Assembly: GCA_938002955.1 (NCBI GenBank)
Contig: CALLAA010000247.1
Location: 1 to 32,975, forward strand
Reading direction: 5' to 3'
DNA: 32,975 nucleotides
DNA from: an uncultured Acidimicrobiales bacterium
Lineage (GTDB): Bacteria > Actinomycetota > Acidimicrobiia > Acidimicrobiales > SHLQ01
The stretch's first letter is position 1; every line of letters starts with the position of its first letter. A program made the translations under genes and the position numbers. Positions 7,502 to 14,604 of this stretch are shown piece by piece. The notes under the pieces were generated by a model. That model did no database searches. It worked only from the letters and a program-made list of their open reading frames with translations, and was not told the DNA's origin.

Positions 7502-7573
7502 GCCCCCGTAGCTCAGGGGATAGAGCATCGGTTTCCTAAACCGTGTGCACAGGTTCGAATCCTGTCGGGGGCG
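7502..7573 (+). tRNA. tRNA-Arg (anticodon CCT)
   Basis: A full cloverleaf is visible. The acceptor stem is GCCCCCG with CGGGGGC, the D arm GCTC/GAGC, the anticodon stem 7528-7532 with 7540-7544 (the outer pair is a T-T mismatch), the anticodon CCT at 7535-7537, and the T arm ACAGG-TTCGAAT-CCTGT. The discriminator is G and the 3' CCA is not encoded. It reads AGG codons, which are rare in high-GC genomes. No integrase or partial repeat of its 3' end was noticed nearby. Confidence 0.95.
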
Positions 7574-7647
7574 CAATAGTTCACAGACCGGTCCGCAGTT
7601 GCCGCGTCACGCTGGCGGCTACGGTCGTCAGATACCGTCAACAGCGA

Positions 7648-8814
7648 ATGGATCGCCGCCGCTTCGCCCAGATTCTCGGACTCGGGATCTTTCTGGTCGC
7701 CTATGGCACCAATGTCTCAACGCCGTTTCTCGTGACGTACCGCGAGCGTCTGAGCCTCGGTGACTCCGCCACGATGGCGATCTTCACGGTGTACGTCACC
7801 GGCATTATGGCCGTCCTCCCCTTCGGTGGACAGCTATCCGACCGATACGGGCGCAAAGCCGTGTCGGTCCCGTTCGTGATCATCTCCGCGTTCGCGTCGC
7901 TCATCATGATCCTCGGACAGAACAGCCTCATCTTCCTCCTTATTGGCCGATTCCTGCTGGGCCTCGTCAGCGGGGCCGTGCTCAGCATCGGGGCAGCCTG
8001 GATGCAGGAGATCCTCGGAGCCGGGCAAGAACAAAAGGCAGCGGTGATCTCCACCGTGCTCACCTACGGAGGGTTTGGAATCGGCCCGCCGATCTCTGCG
8101 CTTATCTTCCAACTCGACGTCGCCCCGCTCGTCCTTCCGTACATCGTCCACGCCATCGCCACGTTCCTCGTGGTCCCGCTGATGCTGCGAATCCCCGAGT
8201 CCAGCCATCGCTCCACCGAACCCATCCGTCTCAAACTCGGCATCCCCGTCGAGGGACAACGATTGTTCCGCCGCCGGATCGCACCGGCTGCTATCTGGGT
8301 CTTCAGCTTCCCATCGACATCGTTCGCCCTCTTTCCGGTGATCATCAGCGATGCCGTCGACGGCAGCCCGGTCGTCGTCGCAGCGGTGTCTGGTGCGCTG
8401 ACGGCATGGTCGGCGCTCGTTGCCCGACCCGTGCTACCGCGCATTGGCCCGGATCGAGCCCTCGAGCTTGGAATGGTGGGCGGAACCCTCGGTTACGGCT
8501 GTGGGGTCGTGTCCTTCGCGACCGGAATTTGGTGGCTCGTGCTGCCAGCCGCCTTCTTGCTCGGTGCGAGCTCGGGACTCATCACCGGCGGCGCGCTCGC
8601 CTTGCTCAACAAGATCGCCGACAACAACTCCCGCGGGTCGATCAACGCAACCTTCTACCTCCTCGCCTACCCCGGCATGACGATGCCCATCATCTTGACC
8701 ACCGTCGCAGTCGCAATCGGGCTGACCGCAGCCTTGATCGGCGCGATGTGCATTGCGGCCGTCGCCACCGCGACATTGGTCAGCCGCCGGGGTGAGCTCC
8801 CCACTGCCAGCTGA
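7648..8814 (+). CDS. MFS transporter
   Basis: This is a 388-residue major facilitator protein with about twelve hydrophobic helices. The loop between helices 2 and 3 carries the signature GGQLSDRYGRKAV (MFS motif A), and the early segment LGIFLVAYGTNVSTPFLVTYRERL is typical of drug/metabolite exporters. I place the start at the ATG at 7648 (MDRRRFAQ). Reading further upstream in frame would run into the tRNA gene, which is implausible. A TACCGT box lies 9 bases before this ATG. It probably exports a small molecule by proton antiport, but the substrate cannot be told. The next gene follows within 24 bases on the same strand but appears to have its own promoter. Confidence 0.9.
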   Translation: MDRRRFAQILGLGIFLVAYGTNVSTPFLVTYRERLSLGDSATMAIFTVYVTGIMAVLPFGGQLSDRYGRKAVSVPFVIISAFASLIMILGQNSLIFLLIGRFLLGLVSGAVLSIGAAWMQEILGAGQEQKAAVISTVLTYGGFGIGPPISALIFQLDVAPLVLPYIVHAIATFLVVPLMLRIPESSHRSTEPIRLKLGIPVEGQRLFRRRIAPAAIWVFSFPSTSFALFPVIISDAVDGSPVVVAAVSGALTAWSALVARPVLPRIGPDRALELGMVGGTLGYGCGVVSFATGIWWLVLPAAFLLGASSGLITGGALALLNKIADNNSRGSINATFYLLAYPGMTMPIILTTVAVAIGLTAALIGAMCIAAVATATLVSRRGELPTAS

Positions 8815-8826
8815 CTCGTTCACCCG

Positions 8827-8832
8827 TAGGTT
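8827..8832 (+). promoter_or_regulatory. -10 box TAGGTT, leaderless start at 8839
   Basis: TAGGTT is followed by 6 bases and then the ATG at 8839, with no Shine-Dalgarno. This spacing places the transcription start at the start codon. One of eight such arrangements in the window. Confidence 0.5.
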
Positions 8833-8838
8833 CCAGAC

Positions 8839-10017
8839 ATGGCACTTCGCGCCGTGTTCTTCCGCCTGCTCGGCGTTCTCTGCATCATCGCAGTTGTCTT
8901 TTTCGCGAGCTTCTTCATCGCAATAACGATGCGTTCGACGACTGGTCGATCCGCCGCTGGCGCGTCCGTTACGAGCTCCACGACCGCGTCGACCGAAGTG
9001 CTCGACACCGTCGAGACCGCCCCGACAGTTACTTCACCACCGCCACGAGCGGTGTCGACAACCATCCCCGGCAGCGCGACCACCTCCACCACAGCGACGA
9101 CGACCACGACGGTCGCCCTCGACCCCGCGCTCCCTCGGCTGGAGATCGACCCGGTCTTCGACCCAATCCATGACCGACTTGCGACCGAGGTCTTGGTTCC
9201 AATTCGGCTACCCTCCGAGCTCGGCGCTGACACCAGCGCGTGGCAGCCCACGATCGGGTCGATTACCGACACGGGCTACGTGATTCACATCGGCAACGGC
9301 GACGAGTGCAACGGTGCGTCGGCGTGTCGGATCTCGACATTCACCGCACGGAAAAGTTCTCAACTCACACCACAGCTGCCGAGTGGCACCGAAGTGCCAT
9401 TACCGAACGGTCTCACCGGGGTCTTCACCGACTCGTCCTGTGGACAGGACTGCAACAACGGCTTCATCACCTGGATCGAGTCGGGCGTGCGCTATTCGGT
9501 CGGGAGCCGTGTCTCCTCTGGCCAAGCGGTACTCGACCTGGCGTGGCGCTCGATCGATCGATCCCTTCCGACCCCAACCGGGCCAGACATCTGTGGACCC
9601 GGAGCCCCGCAACACGACGGGCGCGTTGCTCGAACGATCACTTCGGAGTTGGACGATGGCCGTGCGATCCACTGGGTTGCCGTCTGCTCCGAAGACGGCA
9701 CCGATGTAGAAATGGTCAGCGCTCCCGGCGACCTTCGCTGGGTCGACATCGACCGCGACAACTTTCACGACGCGCTCGTTCGTCATGATGACGGCACGAC
9801 GACGGTATTCGCACTCGACGGCAACCGGCCTCGTGCGGTGATCGACGCGTCGGGCGGACGACTCACCGCGGGTGAGCTTCGTTGTGCCGACCTCGACGCC
9901 GATGGCCGGCGCGAAGCCTACGATGCCTCGACCAGCGAAGAGCTTCGATTCGTGAGCCCGGTGGCCGTACAACGCATCGAGCGCGATCTCAGCGGCGCCA
10001 CGTTCGTCGACTGCTGA
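8839..10017 (+). CDS. membrane-anchored surface protein with Thr-rich linker
   Basis: I do not recognise this 392-residue protein as a named family. One hydrophobic segment (about 8-31) anchors it, then a Ser/Thr/Pro linker (about 32-93, with runs of Thr) leads to an extracellular region. That region has paired Cys (DECNGASAC, SSCGQDC, PDICGPG, ELRCAD and a C-terminal Cys) that could form disulfides. It ends with two Asp-rich loops, DIDRDNFHDAL and DLDADGRREAY, which resemble calcium-binding FG-GAP or dockerin-like loops. A surface binding role is a guess. Its 3' end overlaps the convergent patatin gene by 29 bases. A TAGGTT box 6 bases before the ATG suggests a leaderless mRNA. Confidence 0.8.
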   Translation: MALRAVFFRLLGVLCIIAVVFFASFFIAITMRSTTGRSAAGASVTSSTTASTEVLDTVETAPTVTSPPPRAVSTTIPGSATTSTTATTTTTVALDPALPRLEIDPVFDPIHDRLATEVLVPIRLPSELGADTSAWQPTIGSITDTGYVIHIGNGDECNGASACRISTFTARKSSQLTPQLPSGTEVPLPNGLTGVFTDSSCGQDCNNGFITWIESGVRYSVGSRVSSGQAVLDLAWRSIDRSLPTPTGPDICGPGAPQHDGRVARTITSELDDGRAIHWVAVCSEDGTDVEMVSAPGDLRWVDIDRDNFHDALVRHDDGTTTVFALDGNRPRAVIDASGGRLTAGELRCADLDADGRREAYDASTSEELRFVSPVAVQRIERDLSGATFVDC

Positions 10018-11086
10018 CGATGGGCGTTAGCGCCGTCGTCCGGACCCGTCCAACGGGCGCACGAGGATGCGTGACCACAACACGTTGCTCCACGGCGAAC
10101 CCCTCGAGGTCGAGGTATTCGATCATCGCCTGAGCTCCTGCGGTGAGGGCATCCATCAGCACGTGGGTATCGATCTCAAGACGATCGGGAAGCTCGGCGC
10201 TTGCGTCGGGAATCACCGCATCGATAACGAGTGGCCGCCCCGCGCCAGCGAGTGGCATGGCCTGACCCTCGACGATGGCTCGCAAGGCTTCGGTCGTGTT
10301 CCAGAAACGCTTCGCTGACATGCGCACGATCTCAGCGACATGATCGTTGTGCATTCGTTTGACCAAGCGCGGCACGGTGGCCCGCTCGAACAGATTCAGA
10401 GGTTCGGGTTTCCCGTCCTTGTTGAACCCACGGCTGCGAATCACCAACACGTGCGTTGCGCCAAGGTCGATAGCCGACGACCACGGCACCGCTTCGAGCA
10501 TGCCACCATCGATGTAGGCCTCGTCGTCGACGAAGCGAGAAGGGCCGGCTATTACGGGCAAACATGCCGTTGCGGCCAAGACACGTCGCGCGTGTTCTTC
10601 GCTTACGCCGACCTCGAACAGGCGCGTATCGTTCTCGGGGTCGGCTGGGGTCACCGTCGCCCAAATCGGGATGTCCGAGTCGACGAGGTCGTTCCAGTCG
10701 AACCCATGACGGTCGAGCGCATCATCGATCAGATAGTCGAGATCCATGACCGAACCGTCACGGAGCAAGCGCCGGCGGTTCATGAACCGTTCGCTATTGA
10801 GGACGGTGTAGTACAGGACCGACCCGGACGTTCCCTGTCCCGTGACAAAGAAAGCTCCAGCGATGGCCCCCGCCGACGTACCAACCACGGCGTCGAAGCT
10901 GTTGCGCAGTCCGAGCTGTTCGAGGGTGAGCAACATGCCCGACGACACTGCGCCACGCATGCCACCTCCTTCGACGGCCAACACGACCTTGTAGTCGTCG
11001 TCGCGCTCGCCAGGAACCGAGCCGCTGTCGAGCCGGTCGAGGATCAGTTCGCGCAACGGAGGTAGAGCCGAAGACGCCACGCTCAC
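9989..11086 (-). CDS. patatin-like phospholipase
   Basis: This is a 365-residue patatin-family hydrolase, only distantly like the one at 536-1537. The oxyanion loop is GGGMRG (40-45), the nucleophile motif GTSAG (69-73, Ser71), and the catalytic Asp lies in YIDGGMLEAVPW (Asp193). After the core it has a C-terminal helical part (about 215-365) like the bacterial RssA/YlbK-type patatins. No signal peptide is seen. The GTG start overlaps the stop of the DedA gene by four bases, so the two are probably co-transcribed. A membrane-lipid turnover role beside a DedA flippase-type protein is plausible but inferred. Its 3' end overlaps the convergent surface-protein gene by 29 bases. Confidence 0.9.
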   Translation of the reverse strand: MSVASSALPPLRELILDRLDSGSVPGERDDDYKVVLAVEGGGMRGAVSSGMLLTLEQLGLRNSFDAVVGTSAGAIAGAFFVTGQGTSGSVLYYTVLNSERFMNRRRLLRDGSVMDLDYLIDDALDRHGFDWNDLVDSDIPIWATVTPADPENDTRLFEVGVSEEHARRVLAATACLPVIAGPSRFVDDEAYIDGGMLEAVPWSSAIDLGATHVLVIRSRGFNKDGKPEPLNLFERATVPRLVKRMHNDHVAEIVRMSAKRFWNTTEALRAIVEGQAMPLAGAGRPLVIDAVIPDASAELPDRLEIDTHVLMDALTAGAQAMIEYLDLEGFAVEQRVVVTHPRAPVGRVRTTALTPIVSSRRTWRR

Positions 11087-11808
11087 GCTCCAGCGGCGGC
11101 TTCAGACTCTGATCCACCGCGCAGTCGTTCGAATGCCCAGCGGATGATCTCGATAAGCAAGGTGACGCCGAGTGCAAAGCCAAACGCCAGCCACAGTGCA
11201 GTGGTTTGGTTCTCGATGGCGCTCGCAGCGAAGTACCCGAGCAAGCCGGCGTAGCTCGCCCACAACGACGTCGCCAACAAATCCCACTTGGTGAACCACG
11301 ACAGGAACGGCTGGCCTGTGAGTCCACAACTGAAGGTCATCGCGGTGCGGCCACCGGGGATAAACCGTGCAGTGATGAGCAACATGCCACCACGTTTGCG
11401 GATCTGCTCCCCGGTAGCGAACAGGCGGTCGTTGCCTTTCTCCCCGCGGAAGAAGATTCGTTTCAACACCCGATCGCTGCGGTTGCCAATCCAGTACGCC
11501 AACGAATCGCCCGCATAAGCGCCGAGTGCTCCACACAGAATCACGAGCACGATCGACAGGACCGGACGGTCGTCGATGAGCGTGCCGGCGCCCGCAGAAA
11601 CGCCGCCGGCGATAACGCTGAATTCCGACGGAACGATCGGAATGACCGAGTCCAATAGAGCGACCGCGAAGAGGATCGCAAAGAACCAGGGGTTCTGCGA
11701 CAACTCGGTAATAAGTTCTTCGACCGTGTGGAAGAGATCCACTGCCCAACCAATCACGCTTAGGACGTTACCCGTACCGAGGCCGTCTCGATGGGCGCCA
11801 TGGGGCAA
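11083..11808 (-). CDS. DedA-family membrane protein
   Basis: This 241-residue integral membrane protein belongs to the DedA/VTT superfamily, linked in other bacteria to flipping of undecaprenyl phosphate or phospholipids. Family marks are IPIVPSEFSVIAGG (acidic residue in a re-entrant loop), the AYAGDSLAYWIG segment and RFIPGGRTA, which holds the conserved Arg. I count four to five hydrophobic segments. The start is TTG at 11808 with AAAGGAT about 4 bases upstream; a GTG 16 codons in (before IGWAVDLF) is an alternative. It overlaps the patatin gene downstream by 4 bases and is divergent from the histidine kinase. Confidence 0.88.
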   Translation of the reverse strand: MPHGAHRDGLGTGNVLSVIGWAVDLFHTVEELITELSQNPWFFAILFAVALLDSVIPIVPSEFSVIAGGVSAGAGTLIDDRPVLSIVLVILCGALGAYAGDSLAYWIGNRSDRVLKRIFFRGEKGNDRLFATGEQIRKRGGMLLITARFIPGGRTAMTFSCGLTGQPFLSWFTKWDLLATSLWASYAGLLGYFAASAIENQTTALWLAFGFALGVTLLIEIIRWAFERLRGGSESEAAAGA

Positions 11809-11868
11809 TCATCCTTTTGGACGACCCGACTCCACCTCGAGTGGGACGACAGTGACCTCCACGCTTCC

Positions 11869-11874
11869 TAAGGT
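11869..11874 (+). promoter_or_regulatory. -10 box TAAGGT, leaderless start at 11881
   Basis: TAAGGT, 6 bases, then GTG at 11881. AAGG within it could alternatively act as a weak Shine-Dalgarno 7-8 bases before the start, so this is one of the less certain cases. Confidence 0.4.
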
Positions 11875-11880
11875 GATGGC

Positions 11881-13080
11881 GTGGCCCCCAAAGCGAATCG
11901 CACCGAAGCGTTGCTAAGCGAACACCCGCGAGCGGTAGATGTCGCCGTCACTGCGGCCGTCGTCCTCGTCCACGTGCTGTCGTTTCAGGTCGATGATGCG
12001 GGCTATCGCCAGCTCGATTCGCTCGGCGTGGCCCTGTCGTTGACCCCGGCGCTGCTTACGCTAATTCGCCGGCATCGCCCCGTGCTTTCACTCGGGATTG
12101 CGACGATTCTCGCGATGGCCTACTGGGTCATGAACTATCCGGGTTCTGGAGCGATCTGGGCATTGGCCGTACTCATCTACTCGACCGCGCTCTACGCACC
12201 CGAACGACGACAGTCGGCTCGTACCCTCCCAATCTTTTTGATGACGGTCCTTACCGTCTTGGTCAGCGGCTATCTTGCTCCCACCGAAGACGACGTCAGC
12301 GTCGGCGTCATCTTGACGACGCTCGCAATGCTGCAGTTCGCGTGGACCGCAGGTGACATGATCCGCAACCGTCGAACCCGAATTCAGCAGCTCGAGGCGG
12401 AGATGGCCGACGCTGAAGCCGAGCAATCCCGTACTACCGAAGCCGCCGTCACCGAGGAACGGAACCGAATCGCTCGCGAACTCCACGATGTCGTCGCCCA
12501 TGCAATGTCGGTCATGATCGTGCAGGCCGAAGGAGCGCGCCGGCTCGTTGGGAAAGACGACGACGCGGTCGTCGAGGCCCTTCGTGCCATCGAAAGCACT
12601 GGCCGCACCAACCTCAACGACATTCGCGGCATCGTTGGGGTCCTGCGAGTCGATGGCACTCCCTATGCCCCGTCCCCGGACCTCTCCAGCATCGACGAAC
12701 TGATCGACCAGTGTCGCGATGCCGGACTCGACGTATCGATCACGGTCGAAGGTACTGAACGTCCGCTCCCCGCAATGATCGAACTCTCTTGCTATCGGGT
12801 CGTACAAGAGTCGTTGACCAACGTTCGCAAGCACGGCGGGCCGCACGCGACTGCGACGGTGACCCTTTCCTATGCCGAGGACTCGATCTCACTCCACATT
12901 TCCGACACCGGGCACGGGGCTGGCGCAAATCGTCCGGAAACCCCCGGGCATGGCCTGCTCGGGATGCGAGAGCGAGTCGAAGCCTTTGGTGGCACGATCT
13001 CGTCGGGCCCCCGAGCGGGTGGCGGTTACGTCGTCACCGCCACGCTCCCAATCGCGGCGACCACGGTGGTTACGTCATGA
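11881..13080 (+). CDS. sensor histidine kinase, DesK/NarL type
   Basis: This is a 399-residue membrane kinase. Five or so hydrophobic segments fill residues 18-155 with almost no external loop, so it probably senses the membrane or an intramembrane partner. A short coiled coil (about 165-190) leads to the HisKA_3 dimerisation helix ERNRIARELHDVVAH, where His202 is the phosphate acceptor. The HATPase region has the N box QESLTNVRKHG, DTGHGAG and GHGLLGMRERV. It partners the response regulator that overlaps it by four bases (ATGA). The ABC transporter immediately downstream is a likely target, as in LiaSR and DesKR-type envelope-stress modules. That target is inferred. Confidence 0.93.
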   Translation: MAPKANRTEALLSEHPRAVDVAVTAAVVLVHVLSFQVDDAGYRQLDSLGVALSLTPALLTLIRRHRPVLSLGIATILAMAYWVMNYPGSGAIWALAVLIYSTALYAPERRQSARTLPIFLMTVLTVLVSGYLAPTEDDVSVGVILTTLAMLQFAWTAGDMIRNRRTRIQQLEAEMADAEAEQSRTTEAAVTEERNRIARELHDVVAHAMSVMIVQAEGARRLVGKDDDAVVEALRAIESTGRTNLNDIRGIVGVLRVDGTPYAPSPDLSSIDELIDQCRDAGLDVSITVEGTERPLPAMIELSCYRVVQESLTNVRKHGGPHATATVTLSYAEDSISLHISDTGHGAGANRPETPGHGLLGMRERVEAFGGTISSGPRAGGGYVVTATLPIAATTVVTS

Positions 13081-13739
13081 TCTCGGTCGTCATCGTCGAC
13101 GACCAGCCGCTCCTGCGCGCTGGATTCTCCATGATCCTCCAAAGCGTCGACGATCTCGAGCTGGTCGGCGAGGCCAGTAACGGCCGTGAGGCCATCGAGA
13201 TGGTCGCTGCACAACAACCCGATGTCGTGCTCATGGACATTCGGATGCCAGAGCTCGACGGTGTTGAGGCAACCCGACGCATCACCGCGGTCCCCAACGC
13301 TCCGGCCGTGCTCATGTTGACCACCTTCGACCTCGACGAATACGTCTATGCAAGCTTGCGCGCTGGAGCGTCGGGTTTCCTGCTCAAGGACGCTCCCGGA
13401 GACGACCTTCTCGATGCGATCCGCGTCGTTGCCAACGGAGACGCGCTCATCGCCCCAAGCGTGACACGCCGCCTGATCAACGACTTTGTCGCTGCTCCGG
13501 TTGCGAGTACCAACCCTGGGCTCGCCGAGCTCACCGATCGAGAGAACGACGTCCTGCTCCTCATGGCGCGCGGACTGTCCAACAGCGAGATCGCAACGGA
13601 ATTGATCCTTGGCGAAACCACGATCAAAACCCACGTCGGCCGGATCCTCATGAAGTTGGGAGCCCGAGACCGAGTGCAGGCCGTTATTGCGGCCTACGAA
13701 GCCGGCGTGATCTCGCCTGGAGATGCGTCCACCTCATAG
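13077..13739 (+). CDS. NarL/LuxR-family response regulator
   Basis: This is a 220-residue response regulator. The receiver domain (1-120) has the acidic pair Asp8-Asp9, the phosphorylation site Asp54 in VVLMDIRMPE, and the conserved Lys in LLKDAPG. A LuxR-type DNA-binding domain covers about 150-215 (LTDRENDVLLLMARGLSNSE, then ETTIKTHVGRILMKL). The start ATG at 13077 overlaps the kinase stop (ATGA), which settles the start and shows coupling. It should bind promoters when phosphorylated by the adjacent kinase. The ABC ATPase begins 110 bases downstream and may be controlled by it. Confidence 0.95.
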   Translation: MISVVIVDDQPLLRAGFSMILQSVDDLELVGEASNGREAIEMVAAQQPDVVLMDIRMPELDGVEATRRITAVPNAPAVLMLTTFDLDEYVYASLRAGASGFLLKDAPGDDLLDAIRVVANGDALIAPSVTRRLINDFVAAPVASTNPGLAELTDRENDVLLLMARGLSNSEIATELILGETTIKTHVGRILMKLGARDRVQAVIAAYEAGVISPGDASTS

Positions 13740-13849
13740 CGGCTACCTCGCGCTCCTCATCCACTCGGACGAGACGGAAATCATCCTGTGGGGGGACGTC
13801 ACCCACACCGGATTCGACAATGATGTACGCAGCGACTCAGGAGAACCTC

Positions 13850-14599
13850 ATGAACAGTGCAACCCAGGACAAGATTGCAGCGGCGGGTACCGTGCAGGCG
13901 AGCAAGATCTACGGGTCAGGCGACACCGAAGTTCGTGCCCTCGACGACGTGACCGTGTCGTTCGACCAAGGTCAGTTCACCGCGATCATGGGTCCATCGG
14001 GCTCAGGTAAGTCAACACTGATGCACTGCCTCGCTGGCCTCGATCGATTGACGGCAGGCCAGGTCATGGTCGGCGAAGTCAACCTCAGCACCCTCTCGGA
14101 GAAAGAGCTGACCCTGCTGCGTCGCACGAAGATCGGCTTCGTGTTCCAGGCCTTCAACCTGATCCCAACGCTCACCGCCATCGAGAACATCACCCTGCCG
14201 CTCGACCTCGGCAAGAAGAAGCCCGACGAGGTACTCCTCAACGAGGTCGTCCAGGCGGTTGGGCTCGCCGACCGACTCAAGCACAAGCCAAACGAGCTTT
14301 CCGGCGGACAGCAGCAGCGTGTCGCCGTAGCGCGTGCCCTGGCGTCGGGCCCCGATGTCATCTTCGCCGACGAGCCAACCGGCAACCTCGATAGCCAGAC
14401 GGGAGCCGAGATCTTGTCGTTCATGCGACGAGCCGTTACCGAGTTCGGGCAAACCATCGTCATGGTGACCCACGATCCGGTCGCCGCCGCGTACGCGGAC
14501 CGGGTGCTGTTCCTCGCCGATGGCAAGATCGTCAGTGAACTCCGCGAGCCAACCACGGATCTCATTCTCGAATCGCTGCGCGCCGCTTCGAACGGCTGA
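13850..14599 (+). CDS. ABC transporter ATP-binding protein, MacB/LolD type
   Basis: This is a 249-residue ATPase. Walker A GPSGSGKST is at 48-56, the Q-loop at Gln100, the signature LSGGQQQR at 150-157, Walker B VIFADEP at 170-176 with GNLD, and the H-loop in MVTHDP. These match the MacB/LolD/FtsE group that powers FtsX-type permeases by mechanotransmission rather than simple substrate translocation. The ATG at 13850 is chosen over one ten codons earlier because AGGAG lies 7 bases before it. The permease gene follows 5 bases after the stop, so the two form one unit. The two-component system upstream suggests induction by envelope stress or a peptide antibiotic. Confidence 0.94.
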   Translation: MNSATQDKIAAAGTVQASKIYGSGDTEVRALDDVTVSFDQGQFTAIMGPSGSGKSTLMHCLAGLDRLTAGQVMVGEVNLSTLSEKELTLLRRTKIGFVFQAFNLIPTLTAIENITLPLDLGKKKPDEVLLNEVVQAVGLADRLKHKPNELSGGQQQRVAVARALASGPDVIFADEPTGNLDSQTGAEILSFMRRAVTEFGQTIVMVTHDPVAAAYADRVLFLADGKIVSELREPTTDLILESLRAASNG

Positions 14600-14604
14600 T
14601 TCCC

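Noticed and set aside
7483-7508. Inverted pairing between GGGGCGGCAAA before the tRNA and its 5' end as a terminator
   Set aside because: The arms are imperfect, the right arm is the tRNA acceptor stem itself and there is no T-run after it.
7502-7573. tRNA-Arg as an integration site for a mobile element
   Set aside because: No integrase, no partial copy of the tRNA 3' end noticed in the window, and ordinary chromosomal genes follow.
6599-7576. Minus-strand reading frame opposite the dehydrogenase
   Set aside because: It runs through the tRNA gene and is antisense to a clear SDR; no motif in its product.
7543-7647. Upstream extension of the MFS gene
   Set aside because: The in-frame upstream starts lie within the tRNA; the ATG at 7648 gives a normal MFS N-terminus.
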